From Diphasiastrum complanatum (lineage: Eukaryota; Streptophyta; Lycopodiopsida; Lycopodiales; Lycopodiaceae): a DNA stretch of 64,000 nt. This document shows positions 1 to 10,650 of the stretch, one piece after another. The stretch spans positions 28,938 through 92,937 of the forward strand of contig MU831992.1 of NCBI GenBank assembly GCA_029204225.1, in the 5' to 3' direction. The number at the start of each line of letters is the position of its first letter. The first letter of the stretch is position 1. Both the position numbers and the translations under genes were made by a program. The notes below the pieces were generated by a model, which was given only the letters and a program-made list of their open reading frames with translations, was not told the origin of the DNA and searched no databases.

Positions 1-135
1 TTGGGCTTTTAGGACTGTCCATAGCTCCGCAACAATGGTTATGGGCGAAATGACTACCCTACCTGGCTCACATTGCCAGTAATGATCATGGTCGTAGGCT
101 ATCACAACTAGACTATCAGCACGTTGGTTCTGTGC

Positions 136-510
136 TCATGGAATATGCATCCATTTGATGTGGGAAAACTCTCTAGTGTATTCGTTGACGGCAATTGCAT
201 AGGCATGTAAGGTCTTGCTTTTGAGTCGGTATACGCCAGTCATACCTCGGATTAGGAGTTGTGAATTTCCCATGATTTGGAGGTTGCCTATAGTTTGCGC
301 AACTCGCATGGTCATTTGTAGACCAATTAGAAGGGCTTTGTATTCGACAGTGTTGTTCGTGAATCCTTTTCCTAATAGGACTCCTATACTGGCTAGTTCA
401 GTCCCATTGAGATTCTGCAATACTGCTCCTATAGCACCTTCTCTATTCGAATGTCTGCAGGCTCCGTCTACCTTCAACATATATGTCCCAAGTTCCTGGG
501 TGAATTCCAT
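136..510 (-). pseudogene. Ty3-type RNase H-like domain, truncated
   Basis: About 124 residues match the plant retrotransposon RNase H-like fold (RVT_3 type): an early VDGACRH strand, a central NNTVEYKALLIGLQ helix and a GNSQLLIRG strand. This activity removes the RNA strand during reverse transcription. In this family the third block is normally GDSQL, so the Asp that binds metal appears as Asn here. It lies downstream of an integrase C-terminal fragment on the same strand and belongs to the old Ty3 element that runs on to 8655. An RNase H placed after integrase fits the accessory archaeal-type RNase H reported in some Tat-group plant elements. The rest of the element lies to the left, outside the window. 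Confidence 0.75.
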
Positions 511-730
511 ATCACAACAATAATCTTTTTGTATTTTTCTTGATTTTATGAATTTTTGTTTTGGTTTTTCGCAACCTTCCGTTCAGCATATATGTACAAG
601 GTCACTAGGGCTACTTTTGATTCTCTGAGTGTTCCCAGTATTTGTGATGCTTCTAGGTGGTTCACTCCGATACCTGGAAAGGTGAATAGGAAAAGGTGTT
701 GCATACTGTACAGGTGACTTCGGCTTCTCT

Positions 731-1127
731 TTAACTACAGTAAGCTTTTATCTTGTTTATGTTGGTTTGGTGTTTAAAAATTTCACCGTTTAACTCTGCC
801 AGCTTAACCGTGTTATTTTCATACAGTATCACTATTACATATGGACCGTTCCAGCGTGGCCCCAGCTTTTGAGGCATCAACTCGTGTCTAGTGTCGTTAC
901 AACACTAACTGCCCCTGCCTGAACTGGTAATCACGCATGTTCCTATCATGAATTGTCAAAATATTGAAAAATCTATCTAATGTTGTGAGTATGGGTCCTA
1001 AAAATGCCAAAGATGAATTGAGCTCTTTTGGCTTAGTAAAGACCCATCTTAGAATAAAATATTCAAGGTAGGTAGAAGTAGAAACTCGAGCTACTATAGG
1101 AATTGCCATTTGTACTTTACATGCCAC
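731..1127 (-). pseudogene. Ty3-type integrase C-terminal region, frameshifted
   Basis: The upstream part ends with FRQGQLVL, followed after a frame change near 898 by a stretch with ELMPQKLGPRWNGPY and then a run ending NKIKAYC before a stop at 731-733. This is the GPY/F-type tail of a Ty3 integrase, which contributes to DNA binding and target choice. The same block, less damaged, is at 50562-50795 on the minus strand. The integrase catalytic core and reverse transcriptase are missing between here and the protease-side fragment ending at 1463, so an internal deletion has occurred. Confidence 0.7.
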
Positions 1128-1253
1128 ATTTAATGCATGAAAAGACTATGTGGCACAATTAGACATAGTGAGGTGGCTTGGATAAGTCTAGATAGCTTGA
1201 GAAGTGGATTCACAACTCCAATTCAACTCAAAGTAGGAGGAGAGTCCATGGAT

Positions 1254-1463
1254 CTATATATATGTGATGTACTCGACTGGCTCCTCATCCGCTTTGGCCC
1301 ATTCAGCTAAAAGACTTTTCGCTTGTGGTGCAATCCGCAGTAGTTCTCCGAGGGGTAAACTAACGTGGCTTAACAACAAGAGTGTGAGCCTTTCAGTGCG
1401 TGGTTTCTCAGGCTCCACCATGTGAAAAGGTGGTTCATGTTGGTACAACCGATCATTTTGATC
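1254..1463 (-). pseudogene. Ty3 gag-pol fragment, left of the nested insertion
   Basis: The fragment includes DQNDRLYQHEPPFH, LLSHVSLPLGELLRIA and AKSLLAEWAKADEEP, which align with the plus-strand copy at 51530-51710. It continues the frame found at 7174-7426 and is separated from it only by the copia-type element at 1464-7173. In the related copy this segment lies upstream of a protease-like region. The gene direction is right to left. It ends at 1254 before the integrase fragment. Confidence 0.7.
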
Positions 1464-2328
1464 TGTTAAAATTGGCAAAAGCTAACTTGGTTAAATCTTG
1501 TAAATACCATAATGACTTGTACCTATCATCATTAGACATGTGTGGAGCCTGTTCCCACGTGTGAAATCTATGCCTAAGTCATTTAGATAGATCATAAATG
1601 TTGTACATATCATTTAAATTGGAAACTAGTGGCTAAATTGGCCAAAAACTAGTTTAGTAGTATTATGACACTTGGCACCATTCTAGTGGTAGAAAATGCT
1701 ATATCACATGGGTAGGAGTGGTCTCCCACGTGTGAAATATCATATAGAAAGTTCAGATCCATTGTATATAGATTTCATACATGTCAAAAGTCAAATCTCC
1801 TAGATTGTAGGACCTATCTCCTAATTTGTAGGAATCTAGAAGGTCAACACTAGCCACCAATGATGATGTGGCAAATTAATGGAATCTTAGCCAAAGTGGA
1901 TATGGATAAGCACTATGACCTGTCTCACACGTGCTGGAAGTGTCTTAGAGAGAGAGTATGATGATTTTTGTATTTAATCCATGATGGATCCACTTTGAGA
2001 AATCAATGAGGCAAGATCTTGGTTTTGGAGGCATATCTTGAGTATTCTCATATTTGTGTTGTGATTTTATGGTTCTATTGCTTTCTAACACTTGTGTACT
2101 TCACTCTCTGCTGTAATTCCGTACAGGTACTGTTCTTCACACGTGTGAAGGCAGTAGGTCTCAAGTTTAATCATTTGCTTGTTGTTCTTGCTAGATTTTT
2201 GATGGGGAATTGATCTAATTCTAGATCTAATCATTGGTTGATTAGTAGATCATGTAATCTAGCTTCCAAAACCTCTTGAGGATCTGATGTAGATCCATTC
2301 TTGGTCTTTATTTCTCTGAAATTTCACA
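1464..2328 (+). repeat. 5' LTR of the nested element
   Basis: 865 bp, bounded TG...CA and repeated at 6309-7173. It contains G-box-centred sites: CCACGTGTGAAAT twice, TCACACGTGCTGG, and the full palindrome TCACACGTGTGA at 2137-2148. A 64-codon ORF at 2019-2213 recurs identically at 6864-7058, which shows LTR identity and not a gene. Confidence 0.95.
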
Positions 2329-2340
2329 TGGTATCAGAGC
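2329..2340 (+). other. Primer binding site (initiator tRNA-Met type)
   Basis: TGGTATCAGAGC follows the LTR's terminal CA directly. This is the standard plant copia primer site, complementary to the 3' end of initiator tRNA-Met. It fixes the right border of the 5' LTR. Confidence 0.92.
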
Positions 2341-4352
2341 CAAGTACAAGAGATTAAAGCATTGATCTAAACAACACCCAGATTGGCAAGTTTTTTGAGA
2401 AAACTCACTAATCTTGAGTGGGCGAGTTTGAAGAGTTAGTTAGCCTTGATATTTGTGCATCAAACTTGGTTGTGGGATGCAGGGTTACTCTTCACACGTG
2501 TGAGGACGTACAGTACCAGTTTTGGAGCTATATTTTTCAGTTTGATGCTATATCTTACTCATACACCCAAACTAGCAGGTTTTTTGGAAACTAGCTAATC
2601 TTGAGGTAGCGAGTTTGAATAGATAGATAGAATCATTATATTTGTACCAAATATTTTTGTGGGCTTCATGTGTACTTACCACACGTGTGAGGCCGTACAT
2701 AACCTGTTATGAACAATAAAATTCAGTTTTGGTGCATTTAATGCCTCATACACCCAAAACTAGTCAATCTAGTGCATTTTTCAAGCTTTGTAATGCATTG
2801 TTTCTATTCCTTTGATTTGTTCTTGGTATAGATCAATCATATAGATGATTTGAATCTTTATTACAGTACATTAAAGCTGATCTTCATATGCTTTGGGTGT
2901 GCATTAAAGTTGAGAGTGAAAGATTGCCAAAAACCATAGATTAAGGAGTGATTTGCAAGGGAAGAGATTGAAATCCATTGTATCTTCACTCTAGATGTGT
3001 TCAAGAGTGAAAGGGTTGAGACTAGAAGCATCTAAGTGCTAGAAGTCAGCCTTGGATAAGTCCTCCAAGTGAAATCTTAAGTGAATTTCTAGAGCACAAA
3101 CACTCATAAAGGCAAAATCTACCAATACAAGTGATAAGCATTGTTGGAGAGTTCTAGAAGTGATTTTTGAGATCTAAGTCACATTGTTCCACTCCTACTC
3201 AAAGAGTTGAGTTTTGTTTGGCTTGAAAGAGAGTCATAGAGGTGTGTAAGTCACATGTGTAGTGTTTGATCCAAAAATCCTAAGAGTTCCTTCCTTTGTA
3301 GAGGGCAAGTTCTAGTAACTCATTTCTTGACTTTGGTGGAAAAATTGTCTCCTTCATTGTGATCAAATCTTGCTAAGTGGCATTAGCTCTTTGTAAGCAC
3401 ATATCTTAGTGAGAGAGAAGTATCACATTTTTGAATTTCATTCCAACTCTAAAGAGGTAGAGTCATTGGTACTTGGTGGAGTCCAATAGGGGTGAATGAA
3501 TTCAATTTTTGAGCACAATTTGACATTGTATGTATGAAACTCAAATAAGTTCTCATTCAACTTTCTTTGTGAGAGGGTGAGGGTCAAGTTGTGATCCCAT
3601 TGGGAGTATAGAACAAGGAGGAGTCCATATTTGAGTGTTCATACATGGTTGGGATCTTTGTGAATCTCTAGATGTCTAATTTTTAAGCTTGGTGAAAAAT
3701 TATTGACATAAATTGTTATCAAACCATTTCATGTCCATTCCAAATCTCAAGAGTGAGATTATTTGGGTCAAGAGGATTCCAAAAGGCGTGATTGGATCTG
3801 ATCTTTGTGTGTTTGAATCAAGTATACATGTCAAGTTTATGTGATCTAGTGTAGATCATTTTTTTTTTTTTGTGAAAGTTAGTGGTTTAATTTGTTGTCG
3901 AATCAAATCAAATTCAATCAAAATCTTAAGAGTGAGATTATTTGGGTCAAGAGTGAGTCCAAAAGAAGTGATTGAGTTTGATTTTCAAGTATTTGAAACA
4001 AAACCCATCCTTTGTTCAAGAATATCAAAAGTTGAGTGAACTAGTCAAGAGAAAAGAAAAATCTAGGAGTCAAATCTTTTCAAATCCATTCCAACTCTCA
4101 AAAGAAAGAGTCATTGGTGTTTGTTGAGTCCAATAGGGGTGTTTGAATCTGATTTTTGTGATTTGATAGAGTGCTTTGGTCTTAGTGATCAAAGCAAAAA
4201 TTAGTTTCCAATTGACTAGGTTGAAAAGAGATATGATTCAAAATTTGTCTTGTGTAGATCCTTCTAGATTGTTGAATGTGTTCAAATCTAGTTTCTTGAG
4301 AGTCACAAATTACATTTTGAAAAGTCATATCACAAAGTTTTACTTCCTCATC
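2341..4352 (+). other. Long untranslated leader of the nested element
   Basis: About 2 kb with no convincing ORF. It has repeated phrases such as AGAGTGAGATTATTTGGGTC with adjacent AGTCCAA blocks, and two more palindromic sites around 2492-2503 and 2680-2690. The second half is closely related to 23830-24915, which marks another copy of the family. A leader this long is common in plant LTR elements and may carry packaging signals. That role is inferred. Confidence 0.7.
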
Positions 4353-6191
4353 ATGGCATCAATAGGTGGCAACCTATTGGAGGCAAGTAAGGATCCTAAA
4401 TGCAACCTTTGTGGCAAGAGAGATCATTTTGTCTCAAGATGCTACAAAATGAAGACCAATCCATCCAAGGAGAACCAAAGCAAGGGGGCCGAGGTGAAGG
4501 ATGGAGATTCAAGTGCAAAATGCAAAGGCAAGAAGGACAAATCTAAGGAAATGTGTTTCCTTTGTGGAAAGATGCATGAGGCTTGGAGTCTCACAAGGAC
4601 TTACAAGAGTTGTCTTCAAAAATCCATCACCACACATTTCAAACCTCTAGAAGTTTTTCATTTGGAAGTGCATTGTTTGGTTCAAGATGCAAAGAAAGAT
4701 GTTTCTTTCATGAATGTCACTTGGATTTATTTCATGTTCTTGGAAAGCATTTTGTTTGGAACTTTGGATAAGTTCAAAGTTATTGTTATGATCCAAGAGA
4801 AACCAAGCAAAATTAAGGAGGAGCAATCACAAAATGAAAATAGTTCCATTTATGCTCTCATGACATCTTTTGAAGAACTATTTTGCTTTGAAGATATTTT
4901 TGTATCTCAAATGTGGATTAAGGCAATACTAGTTGAGTGTGATGCCTTAATAGATAGCAAAGCATGTTTTCCTTGTAAACTTACATTGAGTATAAAGACA
5001 AGGAAATGGAAATGTCTTCATGATGTATTTTCTTTTGGTTTCAATAAGATCATGAATGATGTGTTCATTCATAATGTTGAAAGTTGTAAATTTTCAATTT
5101 TAAAGGCAAGTTGTAAACTTCTTATGAGAATAAGTGAAGCATCCAAAGTGGACACTTATATCCATAAGCAAGTAGTTAGCCTTATTGATATGGAAATAGT
5201 TCTTGATTTCAATATTAGAAAAATCATGTCAAGTTGTTGTGATTTTTGGACTTATGGTTCTAGCATAAGTAATATTGTTGATCATAGAAAGTGCACAATG
5301 TATGGTCATGTTTATTGTGATCATTATGAGACATGGAGGTCTCGGATTTTCATCAAGGAGGAGCACCAAGAAGTTGATCTTAAGGAGTCATCTCAAGGTT
5401 CAAGTGTGCCAAGGATTGAGGAGGAGAGTCCTTCTCAAGTTATGATTCCAAGAAGAATATCAAGAGACATGGTTGAGCTCATATGGCTCACATTTCAAGG
5501 GAAAGAGGAGCACATTTCAAGTGGTATAGATCTTATGCTTTCTTCTCATATGTCATTTGGTGAATCAATTTGCTTTGGTGAGACTTTTGCAACTCAAAGT
5601 TGGAGTAAAGCAATACTAGTTGAGTATGGTGTCTCTCTTGAGAACATAGTTGATGTTCTTAATGATTTCAAATTGATTTTAGATCAATTAGAAAGCAAAT
5701 GGTTATTTCATCAAATGTATGCTCTTGAATCTTGCAAAAGCAAGAGTGATTTGCTCATTCATAGTATGAAAATTTGTCTTTTTTCATGTATTGAGGCAAA
5801 TTGTAAACTCTTTATGAGAGTAAGTGAATCATCCTCTAAGGACACTTATCTCCATAATAAAGTATTTAGCCTCATTAGATCTGAGATTAGAATGGAAATC
5901 AAGCATGAAGATATGATGCGAACTCTTGGTTATTATAGCATGCATAGTCTTGCCAATGTTGATGAGCCAAATTCTCGAGATCTTGGTAACATGATGTTGG
6001 ATCTTTGTGATCCTTATGAGTCAAGAAGGACTCTTTATTTTCTCATGGAATTTCAGCTATTTTTGAGCTTTTGGATCAACCATATGTTTCAAGGATGGAA
6101 CAAATCAATGGAAAAAGTGATCAAGTGGTGCAAAGCTCTCAAGTTCATCAAAGAAGTCAACATCAAGGAGGCACTATCATGGATATGGTGA
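4353..6191 (+). CDS. Chimeric Gag-derived ORF with a duplicated unknown module
   Basis: The chosen start is the ATG at 4353 (MASIGGNLLEA), because the related Gag at 44662 starts MSSMGSSLLEP; an in-frame ATG at 4176 exists. The product would be 612 residues. After about 12 Gag residues it jumps to a CCHC zinc knuckle (CNLCGKRDHFVSRC) and a second, broken knuckle (CFLCGKMHEAW). The main Gag domain, protease, integrase core and reverse transcriptase are absent. The rest carries two related modules, nucleotides about 4870-5190 and 5560-5890, each with a KAILVE motif and a CKLxMR-SE-DTY-SLI block. They are separated by a remnant of the usual integrase-RT linker. A third copy is in the minus-strand ORF at 42990-44408. 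The modules may descend from the start of reverse transcriptase. Function unknown. Confidence 0.7.
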   Translation: MASIGGNLLEASKDPKCNLCGKRDHFVSRCYKMKTNPSKENQSKGAEVKDGDSSAKCKGKKDKSKEMCFLCGKMHEAWSLTRTYKSCLQKSITTHFKPLEVFHLEVHCLVQDAKKDVSFMNVTWIYFMFLESILFGTLDKFKVIVMIQEKPSKIKEEQSQNENSSIYALMTSFEELFCFEDIFVSQMWIKAILVECDALIDSKACFPCKLTLSIKTRKWKCLHDVFSFGFNKIMNDVFIHNVESCKFSILKASCKLLMRISEASKVDTYIHKQVVSLIDMEIVLDFNIRKIMSSCCDFWTYGSSISNIVDHRKCTMYGHVYCDHYETWRSRIFIKEEHQEVDLKESSQGSSVPRIEEESPSQVMIPRRISRDMVELIWLTFQGKEEHISSGIDLMLSSHMSFGESICFGETFATQSWSKAILVEYGVSLENIVDVLNDFKLILDQLESKWLFHQMYALESCKSKSDLLIHSMKICLFSCIEANCKLFMRVSESSSKDTYLHNKVFSLIRSEIRMEIKHEDMMRTLGYYSMHSLANVDEPNSRDLGNMMLDLCDPYESRRTLYFLMEFQLFLSFWINHMFQGWNKSMEKVIKWCKALKFIKEVNIKEALSWIW

Positions 6192-6299
6192 TCTTGGATC
6201 TTCATCAAACTCATTGGCTGATCTTCACACCTATGAACCTGCAATGATCAGCCTTAAGTGTTGTAAATAGATGTACCATAGATGTATCAAGTTAGTTTT

Positions 6300-6308
6300 G
6301 AGGAGGAG
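6300..6308 (+). other. Polypurine tract
   Basis: GAGGAGGAG sits immediately before the 3' LTR. In this element class it primes plus-strand DNA synthesis. The same purine run precedes the LTR start at 28907 on the opposite strand. Confidence 0.8.
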
Positions 6309-7173
6309 TGTTAAAATTGGCAAAAGCTAACTTGGTTAAATCTTGTAAATACCATAATGACTTGTACCTATCATCATTAGACATGTGTGGAGCCTGTTCC
6401 CACGTGTGAAATCTATGCCTAAGTCATTTAGATAGATCATAAATGTTGTACATATCATTTAAATTGGAAACTAGTGGCTAAATTGGCCAAAAACTAGTTT
6501 AGTAGTATTATGACACTTGGCACCATTCTAGTGGTAGAAAATGCTATATCACATGGGTAGGAGTGGTCTCCCACGTGTGAAATATCATATAGAAAGTTCA
6601 GATCCATTGTATATAGATTTCATACATGTCAAAAGTCAAATCTCCTAGATTGTAGGACCTATCTCCTAATTTGTAGGAATCTAGAAGGTCAACACTAGCC
6701 ACCAATGATGATGTGGCAAATTAATGGAATCTTAGCCAAAGTGGATATGGATAAGCACTATGACCTGTCTCACACGTGCTGGAAGTGTCTTAGAGAGAGA
6801 GTATGATGATTTTTGTATTTAATCCATGATGGATCCACTTTGAGAAATCAATGAGGCAAGATCTTGGTTTTGGAGGCATATCTTGAGTATTCTCATATTT
6901 GTGTTGTGATTTTATGGTTCTATTGCTTTCTAACACTTGTGTACTTCACTCTCTGCTGTAATTCCGTACAGGTACTGTTCTTCACACGTGTGAAGGCAGT
7001 AGGTCTCAAGTTTAATCATTTGCTTGTTGTTCTTGCTAGATTTTTGATGGGGAATTGATCTAATTCTAGATCTAATCATTGGTTGATTAGTAGATCATGT
7101 AATCTAGCTTCCAAAACCTCTTGAGGATCTGATGTAGATCCATTCTTGGTCTTTATTTCTCTGAAATTTCACA
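6309..7173 (+). repeat. 3' LTR of the nested element
   Basis: 865 bp, apparently identical to 1464-2328. The palindrome TCACACGTGTGA recurs at 6982-6993. It is followed by GATC, the target duplication, and then by Ty3 gag sequence on the minus strand. Confidence 0.95.
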
Positions 7174-7426
7174 GATCAGTGTGCAATGGTGAGCCCGTTT
7201 GTGGTTCCCGTTCGATGTCAACCGGAGGTTCTGTGAGATTGTTTCATTCTTGCTCGTTTTCCTCCTCTTGTGCTTTTTGTACCCAGTGTCTTATTTTATA
7301 ATATTGTCTTCTCTCTTCCCTCACATTTGGATATGGTACTGAAGTTGAGGGTTGGTCGTCAGTGACCAATGGTGGTCGTGAGGGAGCCACTTCCTTCCTC
7401 TTCTGTGCTCGCGTAACAGCTAACAC
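7174..7426 (-). pseudogene. Ty3 gag-pol fragment, right of the nested insertion
   Basis: Contains TRAQKRKEVAPS and NVREERRQYYKIRHWVQKAQ, which match the plus-strand copy at 51290-51450. It joins 1254-1463 once the nested copia element is taken out. The gag zinc-knuckle segment lies upstream on the same strand. No domain function is recognised for this stretch in isolation. Confidence 0.7.
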
Positions 7427-7480
7427 AGGAGTGTGGTCATGTCAACCTTTCGATGGAATCCCTGCTGGAGCTGCTGATTG

Positions 7481-7945
7481 CTATATGGCAATGAGATTAA
7501 GAGGTGCACTGGTTCCAGGTTTAAATGGACAATTCTTTAAACAATGTCCATAACCGCAATCTCGGCAGGAGGTTGTATATTGTCCTTTGTAGAGACATTC
7601 TGCAATTCTGTGTCCCTCGCTGCACCCGTAGCAGTTGTAATTTCTTCCACCTTGATGTTGAGTTTGACCTGCATAGGCCGAAACATATTCATTTATGGCA
7701 GGATCCATAAATGGTTCATCTGGTCCGTACCACTGCTGCTGCTCAAGTTGAGGTGGCATTTGCAATTTTTGTTCTGCTGCTGTCAGGTTTACATGGGCCA
7801 CTTGTTGATTGGCTGGCCCTGGTGGAGCAGGTAAGGCCATGCGTTGTGGTTGATTGGGTGCGCCGTACCTTGGTGCCGCGTTAGGTGCCCCTTGATGATA
7901 AGGATAGGAAGTCTGATAAGGACTTCTCTTCTGTTGAATAACCAT
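7481..7945 (-). pseudogene. Ty3 Gag nucleocapsid segment with zinc knuckles
   Basis: A Pro/Gln-rich region is followed by CYGCSEGHRIAEC, a normal CX2CX4HX4C zinc knuckle, and then CRDCGYGHCLKNC, where one residue between the second Cys and His is missing. Zinc knuckles package element RNA. The segment follows the Gag core at 8102-8655 after a short frame-disrupted gap (7946-8101). Confidence 0.75.
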
Positions 7946-8101
7946 GGGATTAAACGGGCAAAATGACGTATCGTGCGATGTTGCATTGCACAGATGGCAG
8001 AATCTATGTGTTAGTCTCAGATTTTGTTTTAGGACTGGACACTCGTTCGTTGTATGGTTTTGCGTGCATACTAAACACCATACATTTTCTCGTCGAGGAT
8101 A

Positions 8102-8655
8102 CTACAATTGGGTTGGTTCCGGTTGATGTGGAGTTACTGCTACAGTTCTTTGTAAGGCCTTCAGTTTCTGGTCAAACTGCGCCGTAAGTTGCTCCATCTG
8201 CTGGTTGTGTAATTTTGTCATTTGCTCCAACAGCAGTTTTGTGGATAGAGCAGATGCGTTTGATGATGATGATGCAATCGAGGGAGTAGGAGTGTGGGTG
8301 GAAGGATATTCGTCGTCAGATCCGTCATTCTCTTCCCTGATGGCATCTTCCATAGCTTCTTGCAGAGTAGCGTACTGCTCCCGTCTTTTCAGTTCTCTTC
8401 TGATGCTTTGTGGTAATCCGGCTAGGAACCACATGATCACCGCATGATCGGGAGTTAGGGCTGCACTGCACTCGGATCGTAGATGTTTGACCCATTCAAT
8501 ATAGTCCCGGACCCTTTCTCGTTTTCCCATCTTGACTTTGCTTAGCAGGAGAAACGGGTCTTCTAGGAACTTTCTTGGTTTAAAGCGCGTAGTGAGAGCC
8601 GCTTTAACCGCTTTCTAGGTGGATTTCTCTTCCTCTGACAGGTTGAAAAATCCAC
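8102..8655 (-). pseudogene. Ty3 Gag core domain
   Basis: Reading leftward, the frame runs through RFKPRKFLEDPFLLLSKV, RVRDYIEWVKHLRSEC and MWFLAGLPQSIRREL, the typical retrotransposon Gag helical domain, then a coiled-coil-like Gln-rich tail. The frame extends upstream of the Met codon at 8530 and holds one in-frame TAG (8615-8617) where related Gag proteins have Trp, consistent with decay. It forms the 5' coding part of the Ty3 element that runs to the left edge. No LTR was recognised to its right. Confidence 0.75.
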
Positions 8656-10208
8656 ACCTCTAGGAATTCATGGTGCACCGCTCCATTTACAGATTCTAAT
8701 TATAAGTTACAAATATTTGTACAATTGACGGTTCATTGTGACGATTCGAAGTCAGTCGCTTCGTAGTCCAAGTGTCATTTCATTCCAGGAGGTCATGTCT
8801 TTAAGTAAAAGGCAGGTCCTTAAACAATTATATCCAGAAAATGTAGGCCTCTTTAAAATATATAGTTGTCTAGCGCATTTCCTCATTTCTAAGTATAAAA
8901 TTTTTGAATAACTATACAAATATGTGGTAGTACACATATGCTTTAGGTTCTCAAAACAAAATATTAGTGTTGAATTTCTTTCTCGATTGTACTACTTGAA
9001 GCATAGTCTACTACAGAAAAAGTTGTTCAAGATGGTGTAAAAACCAAATAACTAAACACGTAGAATCATTACATATTAACCTATTTGAAGCCTAAATATA
9101 TTTTCAATTTTCTCTTCTGATCTTGAAATGAGCCTCTGTGCTGCAAATAGCCGATTCCAATATCCTCCACGGTCTAAGCAAAAAATTGCAAGCCATTCTT
9201 TGGGCTGGGTAATGTTTTGATTACAAGTTACATCAACGTATTATCCATTCTGCAAGATTTAGTATGGGCTTGTTTTGGACAATTTGTAGTGTCAATTCTT
9301 ATGGAGTTAGCCTTGGAGTCCATATCACCCTCGTCACTACACTTGAAAAAAGCCATTTGCAACACCACCGACTAGCCACACAGGTAAAGAAAAGCAATGA
9401 AGCCAGCCACAATAGTGTTGCACCACAACAAGCAGAAGACAACAGAACTTGTAGCAACAACAAGAAGGCATCACTAGAAGCCAAACATCTAAAGTGCATA
9501 AAACTGCCCACAGATCCATGAATAAATAAGCCAACTAACTACAAGGAGGAGAGTGGGACCAAAAAAGCAAGAGCAAAGGCAACAAGAACGTAGGAAATGA
9601 ACTATTGCACGTGAAAAAAGCAGATCCAAAGTGGATCTAGAAAATTTGATCTTTGGCTTGCACAAAATTATGAATGGATTCTATGTAAAAAAACACATTT
9701 TCTATCTTGCTAGAATAGTGAAATCATGCATAAAAAGTAACTATGGCTACAAATATATCAAGTACTGTCCAAATCCATACTTGTAGCCCTGTACTACAAT
9801 CTATACATTACCATTAACATAGATTAATCAACACCTTCAAGCAAACATAAAAAAAAAGTAACTATAGAGCAAAAATTAAAACATGTATAGTTCCAAAACT
9901 AACGGCCGAGTAAGGGCTTGTATTTGTTTCAAGAATATTTTAACCAACAAAAAGCAAACAGTGAAAAATAATCCAAATTTTACAAATACTACAGACCAAA
10001 AAAGACTTATACATCATCTAGGGAAACCATCCAAGATAGTGATGTAAATATAGCATGAAGTGCATGACACACTACATACTATGTTAAGTACAAGACAATA
10101 ATATCTATCTAGCATTTACCTGAAACGCATAACATTAATCCATGTTTAAAAAAAAAAAATTGCGTAACGTGTTAAAAACAACACTTAGTTGATCAATAGA
10201 AAATATCG

Positions 10209-10210
<2 letters not shown>

Positions 10211-10253
<43 letters not shown>

Positions 10254-10256
10254 TGT
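10211..10256. repeat. (GT)n microsatellite
   Basis: An almost pure GT/TG run of about 45 bp with one interruption near its right end. Open frames of poly Cys-Val through it are artefacts. Confidence 0.95.
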
Positions 10257-10566
10257 TATAGACCTGTTAGATGTTGAGCACACAAAAGATTTGGAAATCA
10301 AACACGCATTTCAAAGGAGTCTATGTGTGGATCGCACCTTAGAAGCACCTAGGCATTTGGCCCCAATGCGCTGACAGCCACACGTTTTTTTGCCGTGCAG
10401 GCAGAAAATCGGTGCCCGTCTCGCCAGTGCTCATGGGACAGCGATGGGACATTATTATTCCTGGGCACCTATTCACTCGGGCAACAGCGGGGCAAAATTT
10501 GCACCACATTTTGCACTGGCCGGCGGGCCAAAGCCCAAGCTCGTGCTCTAACACCCCGGCGCCCGC

Positions 10567-10586
10567 AGGGGGGGGGGGGGTGTGTG

Positions 10587-10635
<49 letters not shown>

Positions 10636-10650
10636 CACACACACACACTC
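10567..10650. repeat. Compound G/TG/AG/AC microsatellite
   Basis: A G run of about 12 is followed by (TG)n, then (AG)n, then (AC)n, a purine/pyrimidine-alternating tract that could adopt non-B structures. It lies between two copies of a short AT-rich segment. Confidence 0.95.

Larger units (their letters stand above)
1464..7173 (+). mobile_element. Non-autonomous Ty1/copia-derived LTR element, nested, young
   Basis: A complete LTR element of 5710 bp: 5' LTR 1464-2328, primer site 2329-2340, leader, one long ORF, purine tract 6300-6308, 3' LTR 6309-7173. Both LTRs start TGTTAAAATTGG and end TTTCACA. The flanks carry GATC on both sides (1460-1463 and 7174-7177). The surrounding Ty3 sequence becomes contiguous when the element is removed, as the uninterrupted relative at 51490-51560 shows. 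The LTRs have equal length and I saw no difference between them, so the insertion looks recent. No protease, integrase or reverse-transcriptase domain is recognisable, so it would depend on enzymes from another element. Confidence 0.92.

Noticed and set aside
2019-2213. 64-codon ORF, identical at 6864-7058
   Set aside because: It lies in both LTRs and has no domain; the identity reflects LTR identity.
9264-9534. Overlapping ORFs of 65-85 codons on both strands
   Set aside because: No domain, no repeat partner and no codon pattern supporting either strand.
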